A stretch of 37,249 bases of DNA from a virus, in IMG/VR virus record IMGVR_UViG_3300000101_000054, positions 1 through 37,249 of that record; one strand, given 5' to 3'. A program made the position numbers and the translations under genes. The notes below the pieces were generated by a model. That model was not told the DNA's origin. It did no database searches and saw only the letters and a list, made by a program, of their open reading frames with translations. Positions 32,048-37,249 of the stretch are shown one piece after another (within the stretch, counting starts at the first letter, position 1; the number at the start of each line of letters is the position of its first letter).

Positions 32048-33523
32048 ATGGAAGTAATCAAACTTAAAATGAGAAACTATGCGATGTTGCAGATGGTTGA
32101 GTGTGCGCCTCACATAGTTTCTGAGATCTCTGAACACTTCTGTTTTGAAGTGCCTGGCGCTAAGTTCATGCCTGCGGTAAAGAAGAGAATCTGGGATGGC
32201 AAGATTCGTTTGTTCAACCGTACTAATGGTGAACTCAATGTAGGTCTGTATGACTCATTGCGTAAGTTTGCAGGTGAACGTGGTTATGGTATCAAGGTTG
32301 AGGAAGGTAAGTATGGTTATCCTTACGACAAGAACAAAGTTCCTCACATGGCATTTCAGGAGTTCATTGACTCTCTGAATCTACCATTCAAACCACGTGA
32401 TTATCAATATGATGCTATAGTACATGGTATAGAGAACAAGAGAGCCATTATACTAAGTCCTACAGGATCTGGCAAGTCTTTTATCATCTATATTCTCGCA
32501 AGGTGGTATCTCGCACAACACAACAAGAAGTTGTTACTGATTGTTCCCACAACATCTCTGGTCGAACAGATGTACAAGGACTTCTATGAGTACGGGTATG
32601 ACGTAGAGAAGAACGTACACCGTATCTATTCTGGTAAGGATAAACAGACAGACTGTCCTATTATCATATCTACATGGCAATCAATCTACAAACTAGGTTC
32701 GCCTTGGTTTCAACAGTTTGGTTGTATTGTGGGTGATGAGGTACACGGGTTTAAGTCTAAGTCTCTGTCATCGATCATGAACAAGTCTATCGAAGCAGAG
32801 TATAGGTTTGGTACTACGGGTACTTTGGATGGTACTACCGTACACAAACTCGTGTTGGAAGGTTTATTTGGCCCCACATATACGTCAGTTACCACCGTAA
32901 AACTACAAGAAGATAAACACCTCGCTAAGTTAGATATAGATATCATACTACTCAAATATAAACGTGAACTATGTCAACTCACAGACGGAAGGAGTTATCA
33001 AGATGAGATCGATTTCATTGTCCGATATGAGAAACGAAATAACTTTATCGCCAACCTTGCAGCATCTCTGGAGGGTAACACTCTTGTTTTGTTCAACCTT
33101 GTGGATAAACACGGCAAGGTTCTACGGCCTCTAATTGAGGACAAGTTAAAAGATGGACAACGATTCTTCTTTGTATCAGGAGAGACCAAAACCGCAGACC
33201 GAGAACAAATACGGAATATTGTCGATAAGCAAAAGAATAGTATTGTTCTGGCCTCACTTGGTACTTTTAGTACTGGCATTAACATTAAAAATATTCATAA
33301 CATTGTATTCGCTTCTCCGTCCAAGTCTCAGATTCGAGTTCTACAATCAATCGGACGAGGACTGAGATTGTCAGACGATGGTAGTACTACAAGGTTATAT
33401 GACATTGCGGACGATCTTCATATCAAGTCTAAAAAGAACTTCACTCTGTTACATAGCGCTGAAAGAGTTAAGATATATAGTAGAGAACGTTTCCCTTTTA
33501 AGATTACACAGGTGCCTATATGA
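32048..33523 (+). CDS. uvsW: Recombination DNA helicase UvsW
   Basis: The protein has 491 residues (T4 UvsW 503). An N-terminal double-stranded-DNA-binding-type domain (about 1-110) precedes a superfamily 2 helicase core: Q-motif region PRDYQYDAI, Walker A SPTGSGKS (137-144), motif Ia VPTTSLVEQM, motif II GDEVHGF, motif III FGTTGTLDG and motif VI QSIGRGLRLSDDG. UvsW unwinds branched recombination intermediates and R-loops, helping the switch from origin to recombination-dependent replication. The stop overlaps the next start by 4 bases (ATGA). Confidence 0.96.
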   Translation: MEVIKLKMRNYAMLQMVECAPHIVSEISEHFCFEVPGAKFMPAVKKRIWDGKIRLFNRTNGELNVGLYDSLRKFAGERGYGIKVEEGKYGYPYDKNKVPHMAFQEFIDSLNLPFKPRDYQYDAIVHGIENKRAIILSPTGSGKSFIIYILARWYLAQHNKKLLLIVPTTSLVEQMYKDFYEYGYDVEKNVHRIYSGKDKQTDCPIIISTWQSIYKLGSPWFQQFGCIVGDEVHGFKSKSLSSIMNKSIEAEYRFGTTGTLDGTTVHKLVLEGLFGPTYTSVTTVKLQEDKHLAKLDIDIILLKYKRELCQLTDGRSYQDEIDFIVRYEKRNNFIANLAASLEGNTLVLFNLVDKHGKVLRPLIEDKLKDGQRFFFVSGETKTADREQIRNIVDKQKNSIVLASLGTFSTGINIKNIHNIVFASPSKSQIRVLQSIGRGLRLSDDGSTTRLYDIADDLHIKSKKNFTLLHSAERVKIYSRERFPFKITQVPI

Positions 33524-33987
33524 TATTTTTAGAAAAGAACTTCCTACAAGTAAGAATGGCATCCGGTGAGGAAATGATCTGTGAGGTCATGGAGTGGCCT
33601 GATGAACATAGTAAAGAGATGGTTGTACGCAATGCAATGATGCTTACTATTAGTTGGACTGAAGATGAAGATCAAATCTATGGTCTACGTCCTTGGATGA
33701 CTATGCAAGAAAACAACATGGACTACATGGTGATCAACCCTGATCATATCGTGAGTACCAGTAAACCTGTTCCTATGTTCTGTAAGGAGTATATAGACGC
33801 AGTAGATGAGATGCATCAAACAGGTAAACAAAGAACGGTGCGTTTGAGACAACGCAATGAAGAAGATGAAAGAACGATGGCCAGTGCTATAGAGAAGTTG
33901 TCAGCACATAGAGTTCTTGAAAATATTTCAGATTCAGATTATGGAAATGTCCTAATGTTCCCAGATCCAAAGACTACTCTTCACTAA
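33520..33987 (+). CDS. Sm-like (SH3-barrel) protein after uvsW
   Basis: The protein has 155 residues. The first ~90, with FLQVRMASGEEMICEVMEW, then VVRNAMMLTI, LRPWMTMQENNMDYMVINPD and HIVSTSKP, follow the strand pattern of Sm/LSm-type barrels: a gly-containing SGEEIICEV first pair and a late I...VV..... strand. The C-terminal ~60 are charged and helical with a cluster of Arg (RTVRLRQRNEEDER). Similar proteins occur in T4-like marine phages near gene 55 in my recollection. RNA binding is inferred only from fold likeness. It is translationally coupled to uvsW. Confidence 0.68.
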   Translation: MIFLEKNFLQVRMASGEEMICEVMEWPDEHSKEMVVRNAMMLTISWTEDEDQIYGLRPWMTMQENNMDYMVINPDHIVSTSKPVPMFCKEYIDAVDEMHQTGKQRTVRLRQRNEEDERTMASAIEKLSAHRVLENISDSDYGNVLMFPDPKTTLH

Positions 33988-34060
33988 TCAGAGTATTCAT
34001 TGCCTGGCGAACTATGGCTTTAGGGTATCATTTCTTTTACAATATGGCAAGTGATTTTTT

Positions 34061-34483
34061 ATGAAAATAGGATTTACATGTAGTGCATTCGATCTGTTAC
34101 ACGCAGGTCACATCGCAATGTTGAGAGAGGCAAAGACTCAGTGTGACTACCTCATATGCGGTCTACAAGTAGATCCTAGTCTAGATCGACCAGAGAAGAA
34201 CCAACCCATTCAGACCGTTGTTGAACGTTACACACAGTTAAATGCAGTGGAGTACGTCAACGAAATCATACCCTACGTCACTGAACAAGATCTAGAGGAT
34301 ATCCTATCCGCACTACAGATCGATGTACGTATCATAGGTTCAGAGTATAAGTCAGGAACATTCACAGGACGTGCTATATGTGCGAGTAGAGGTATTGAGA
34401 TATACTTCAACAAAAGGGATCATAGATTTTCCACATCTGATTTGAGACGAAGGGTCAAAGAAAGGGTTGACAACCAACAGTAG
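34061..34483 (+). CDS. Cytidylyltransferase-like nucleotidyltransferase
   Basis: The protein has 140 residues, the size of TagD/RfaE-type enzymes. The HxGH motif is at residues 14-17 (FDLLHAGH), and the C-terminal substrate motif RFSTSDLRRR matches the family's ISST(S)...R element. Such enzymes join CTP (or a similar nucleotide) to a phosphorylated alcohol or sugar, for example glycerol-3-phosphate. Related genes occur in many T4-like marine phages. The substrate cannot be read here. It might serve envelope or capsule chemistry, or a nucleotide-sugar pathway. The 73-base gap before it has no strong promoter. Confidence 0.83.
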   Translation: MKIGFTCSAFDLLHAGHIAMLREAKTQCDYLICGLQVDPSLDRPEKNQPIQTVVERYTQLNAVEYVNEIIPYVTEQDLEDILSALQIDVRIIGSEYKSGTFTGRAICASRGIEIYFNKRDHRFSTSDLRRRVKERVDNQQ

Positions 34484-34495
34484 TTTTGTTATAGT
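34467..34495 (+). promoter_or_regulatory. Sigma-70-type promoter for gene 55
   Basis: A perfect TTGACA (34467-34472), a 17-base spacer and TATAGT (34490-34495) overlap the 3' end of the nucleotidyltransferase gene. Start would be near 34502, giving an ~18-base leader. A promoter of this type fits a gene needed before late transcription. Confidence 0.88.
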
Positions 34496-34519
34496 GTACT
34501 AAATCAAATGGAGATGACT

Positions 34520-35116
34520 ATGAAACCGAAAGACAAACCGCATTACGTAAACAACGCAGAGTTCTCATTAGCGGTTGTCGACTACGTTAAGGATGCAACA
34601 GACAAGTCTGCGGAGGGCGAACCACGACCTGTCGTGACTGACTACATCGCTCGATGTTTTTTGAAGATCGCAGAAGGACTGTCCCATAGAGCAAACTTCG
34701 TACGTTACACCTACAGAGAAGAGATGGTGATGGACGCAGTGGAGAACTGTCTCAAGGCAATCGACAACTACGATATCACAAAGGCGACTCGAACCAAGGC
34801 GCCTAATGCATTTGCATACTTCACACAGATTGCATGGTATGCGTTTCTGCGTAGGATTCAGAAGGAAAAGAAACAACAAGACATCAAGATGAAGTTTCTT
34901 GCAGAGAGTGATATCTCTTCTTTAATCCTTGATGGTAATAACGAGGAAGCGATTCGTCAGACTCAAATGTTTGTTGACAGTCTAAAGGATCGTATTGATG
35001 AGGTCAAGAGTACGGATCAGAAGATTAAAATATATGCGAAGGAGGTACGTAAACGCCGCCGCAGACGTGTAGACTCTGACCTATCTGACTTCCTTGATGA
35101 AGAAGTCGAGATGTGA
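34520..35116 (+). CDS. 55: Late-transcription sigma factor gp55
   Basis: The protein has 198 residues from this start (T4 gp55 has 185). NAFAYFTQIAWYAFLRRIQK followed by EKKQQ is the conserved sigma region of T4-type gp55, and ENCLKAIDNYD lies just before it. gp55 directs RNA polymerase to TATAAATA late promoters, of which this window has several. ATG codons at 34508, 34514 and 34520 are all in frame. The GGAG at 34510-34513 is 6 bases before the third and cannot serve the first two, so 34520 (MKPKDKPHY) is preferred. The C-terminus is rich in Arg then Asp/Glu; a role in clamp or coactivator binding is inferred. Confidence 0.93.
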   Translation: MKPKDKPHYVNNAEFSLAVVDYVKDATDKSAEGEPRPVVTDYIARCFLKIAEGLSHRANFVRYTYREEMVMDAVENCLKAIDNYDITKATRTKAPNAFAYFTQIAWYAFLRRIQKEKKQQDIKMKFLAESDISSLILDGNNEEAIRQTQMFVDSLKDRIDEVKSTDQKIKIYAKEVRKRRRRRVDSDLSDFLDEEVEM

Positions 35117-35117
35117 T

Positions 35118-35303
35118 ATGAAAGCGTTCTGGAAGACTCTTAAAGGAGTCACAAACCCACACTCCGATCCAGATCCAGAAGATCTGTCAATGGAAAATGC
35201 ATACAAAACAAGGTGGGTATGGTATCATACTATATTAGCGCTTGAATTGTTTGTAACAAATATGTTATTATTCATAATAGTTGTGCAACTTGCGAGTAAT
35301 TGA
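35118..35303 (+). CDS. Small membrane protein
   Basis: The protein has 61 residues from the ATG at 35118, 1 base after the gene 55 stop. An upstream in-frame ATG would lie inside gene 55 and is less likely. After a polar N-terminus (MKAFWKTLKGVTNPHSDPDP) residues ~34-59 form one long hydrophobic helix, giving an inner-membrane single-pass topology. It is placed between genes 55 and 47 and has no recognised family. Gene 47 follows 12 bases later. Confidence 0.72.
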   Translation: MKAFWKTLKGVTNPHSDPDPEDLSMENAYKTRWVWYHTILALELFVTNMLLFIIVVQLASN

Positions 35304-35315
35304 GGATTACATTTA

Positions 35316-36377
35316 ATGAAAATAGCAATACTGAATGACACTCACTGTGGTATCCGTAACTCATCTGAAGTGATGATGGATTATCAAGAACGTTTCTACC
35401 GTGACGTGTTCTTCCCGTACTTACGTGACAACGGTATCACAAAGATACTACACCTTGGTGACTACTACGATAACCGTAAGTTCATCAACTTCCGTGCGTT
35501 GGAACATAACCGGAAGATCTTTCTGGAGAAGTTGCGTGAGTACAAGATCCACATGGATATCATCCCCGGCAACCATGATGTGTTCTACAAGAATACTAAT
35601 GACCTGAATGCACTTAAAGAACTACTCGGTCACTACATGGAAGAGGTACGTATCATCGAGAAACCTATGGTGGTTGATTATGATGGTATGCCTATGGGTC
35701 TGATACCTTGGATCAACGAGGACAACAACGATGAGTGCATGAAGTTTATTCAAGGTTGTAAGGCAGACGTGATCGGTGCACACCTTGAGTTAGAAGGGTT
35801 TGAGATGTCTGCGGGTATTCCTTGTACACATGGTATGAGGGCATCTGCGTTCAATCGGTTTGATCTGGTTCTCTCCGGACACTTCCACACCAAGTCACAG
35901 AGTGGTAACATACACTACCTTGGTTCTCAGATGGAGTTCTTCTGGAGTGATGCACATGACCCCAAACACTTCCACATCCTAGACACGGACACCCGTGAGG
36001 TTACTCCGGTAGTCAATACCGAAAGACTCTTCGAGAAGATCTACTATAACGATCAAGAGAAGAATCCTATGCTTACGGACATACGACATCTAGATGATAA
36101 GTTCGTCAAGTTGATCGTAGTCAACAAGTCTGACCCTAAGTTGTTTGATGCGTTCGTTGACAGGATCAACTCTCGTAAGATACATGAACTCAAGATTGCA
36201 GAGAACTTTGAGGAGTTTGTAGGTGGTTCTATAAATGATAATGAAATATCAGTTGACAGTACGGAAGATTTACTGTATAGTTATATAAATGCGGTGGATA
36301 CTCCACTGAACAAGGATACCATAAAGGGTATGGTACGTGAATTAATGGTAGAGGCGCAGACGCTCGAACTCGTATGA
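35316..36377 (+). CDS. 47: Recombination nuclease subunit gp47 (Mre11/SbcD-like)
   Basis: The protein has 353 residues (T4 gp47 339). Calcineurin-like phosphoesterase motifs appear in order: NDTHCG (N7, D8, H10), HLGDYYDNR at about 46-54, IPGNHDVF at about 84-91, AHLELEG near 164 and SGHFHT near 197. With gp46 it forms the Mre11-Rad50-type complex that resects DNA ends for recombination and degrades host DNA. Its stop overlaps the gene 46 start by 4 bases, as in other T4-like phages. Confidence 0.96.
   Translation: MKIAILNDTHCGIRNSSEVMMDYQERFYRDVFFPYLRDNGITKILHLGDYYDNRKFINFRALEHNRKIFLEKLREYKIHMDIIPGNHDVFYKNTNDLNALKELLGHYMEEVRIIEKPMVVDYDGMPMGLIPWINEDNNDECMKFIQGCKADVIGAHLELEGFEMSAGIPCTHGMRASAFNRFDLVLSGHFHTKSQSGNIHYLGSQMEFFWSDAHDPKHFHILDTDTREVTPVVNTERLFEKIYYNDQEKNPMLTDIRHLDDKFVKLIVVNKSDPKLFDAFVDRINSRKIHELKIAENFEEFVGGSINDNEISVDSTEDLLYSYINAVDTPLNKDTIKGMVRELMVEAQTLELV
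36253..36281 (+). promoter_or_regulatory. Sigma-70-type promoter inside gene 47, ahead of gene 46
   Basis: TTGACA (36253-36258) and TATAGT (36276-36281) are 17 bases apart, the same two hexamers and spacing as the gene 55 promoter. Start would be near 36288, about 86 bases before gene 46. It lies within codons of gp47, so chance is possible. Confidence 0.6.
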
Positions 36378-37249
36378 TTATATTCAAATCTTTAAAGTAC
36401 AAGAACTTTCTTAGTACTGGTGATTCGTTCACCCATATACAACTGGACAAATCTGCATCCACACTAGTGGTGGGTCAGAATGGTGCGGGTAAGTCTACTA
36501 TGTTGGACGCCCTGTCATTTGCATTGTTCGGTAAGGCACACCGATCCGTATCCAAAGGTCAGTTGGTCAATAGTGTCAACAACAAGAACTGTCATGTTGA
36601 GGTAGAGTTCAAGGCACTTGGTTCAGAGTATAAGGTTGTGCGTGGTATCAAACCTACCAAGTTTGAGATCTGGCGTGACGACAAGGTCATCAACCAAGAC
36701 TCGCACAGTAAAGAGTATCAGAAGGTACTTGAACAAAACATTCTGAAACTAAACCATAAGTCTTTCCACCAGATCATTGTGTTGGGTAGTAGTTCGTTCG
36801 TGCCATTCATGCAGTTACCTGCGAACCACAGACGTGAAGTGATCGAGGATCTGCTGGACATCAACGTATTCTCCAAGATGAATGTTATACTCAAAGAGAA
36901 GTTCTCTGTCATCAAGGAGAAGGTACGTGCGAACCAATCTGATCTAGAGAACCTAGAGTACAAGATCCGGACACAGACCAAGTATGTCGAGAGTCTGGAG
37001 AAGAACAAACGTGATAACCGTGAAGAGAAACTAAACGACATCACTACCATTGAGAGTCAGATACATGATATCCGATCAACCATGCGTCCAATCGCAGCGG
37101 GTGGTTTGGATCAACTCAAGATGGAACAGGACTCGTGTAACAGTCTGATCATTCAGATCAAACAATACGATAAGACCTTCAACTCTAAACTGAAGGAACT
37201 GGAGAAGGAGAAAACGTTCTATGAAGATAACTCCACTTGTCCCACCTGT
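36374..37249 (+). CDS. 46: Recombination nuclease subunit gp46 (Rad50/SbcC-like), 5' part
   Basis: The frame is open to the right edge, giving the first 292 residues (T4 gp46 has 560). It begins MIIFKSLKYKNFLSTGDSF, with Walker A GQNGAGKST at 34-42 and a Q-loop region VLGSSSFVPFMQLP near residues 134-147. A long Lys/Glu coiled coil follows from about 165. The last visible residues, STCPTC, are the first half of the CxxC zinc hook, so the hook is cut exactly at the window end. It is an ABC-type ATPase that works with gp47. The start overlaps the gene 47 stop as ATGA. Confidence 0.96.
   Translation, partial: MIIFKSLKYKNFLSTGDSFTHIQLDKSASTLVVGQNGAGKSTMLDALSFALFGKAHRSVSKGQLVNSVNNKNCHVEVEFKALGSEYKVVRGIKPTKFEIWRDDKVINQDSHSKEYQKVLEQNILKLNHKSFHQIIVLGSSSFVPFMQLPANHRREVIEDLLDINVFSKMNVILKEKFSVIKEKVRANQSDLENLEYKIRTQTKYVESLEKNKRDNREEKLNDITTIESQIHDIRSTMRPIAAGGLDQLKMEQDSCNSLIIQIKQYDKTFNSKLKELEKEKTFYEDNSTCPTC

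Noticed and set aside
34015-34043. Possible promoter (TGGCTT ... TACAAT) before the nucleotidyltransferase gene
   Set aside because: The -35 match is poor and no extended -10 is present; read-through from the uvsY promoter is enough.
1-37249. tRNA genes, CRISPR arrays, insertion sequences
   Set aside because: No cloverleaf with a CCA-type end, no regularly spaced identical repeats outside coding arrays and no transposase-like protein was found.

Overview
The window looks like a piece of a T4-like myovirus genome, probably of a marine phage with a Gram-negative host. The order 13-14-15-16-17-18-19-20-67-21-22-23, followed by uvsY, uvsW, 55, 47 and 46, is that of T4-type phages. The small structural proteins and repeat-rich fibres resemble those of T4-like phages of marine bacteria. 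No photosystem or other host-defining gene is present, so the host is not resolved. Coding is dense, many genes touch or overlap by a few bases, and no tRNA or CRISPR was seen.

Layout. 1-3229: three virion/fibre proteins, the last built of about twelve ~50-residue repeats. 3260-6177: neck and tail-completion genes 13, 14 and 15, where gp15 carries an extra Ig/cadherin-like tail. 6215-17502: a tail-fibre/adhesin island between 15 and 16, with two fibres sharing an N-terminal module, two small beta-rich proteins, a tail-assembly-chaperone-like protein and a 1314-residue baseplate-type protein fused to Calx-beta-like repeats. 17515-27117: terminase, sheath, tube, portal, scaffold, protease and major capsid. 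27210-27734: two small envelope-type proteins. 27837-30848: a four-gene operon on the opposite strand. 31031-37249: a tube-like structural gene, then recombination and late-transcription genes (uvsY, uvsW, an Sm-like protein, a nucleotidyltransferase, sigma gp55, a small membrane protein, gp47 and the start of gp46, cut at its zinc hook).

Regulation can be read from the sequence. T4-type late promoters (TATAAATA, one with a single mismatch) stand before gene 13, the first fibre, the sheath, the gene-21 cluster, the lipoprotein and the tube-like gene. Four sigma-70-type promoters, all with a 17-base spacer, stand before the reverse-strand operon, uvsY, gene 55 and gene 46. Hairpin terminators follow gene 19 and gene 23.

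The most striking part is the reverse-strand operon: a DUF4338/GNAT-like protein, a PD-(D/E)XK nuclease, a clear EcoRI-family restriction endonuclease, and ThyX. No DNA methyltransferase is visible. By hand scan the window has no GAATTC, while the related palindrome CAATTG occurs 11 times. A phage-borne restriction enzyme used against host or rival DNA, with self-protection by site avoidance or an unusual modification, is the leading hypothesis.
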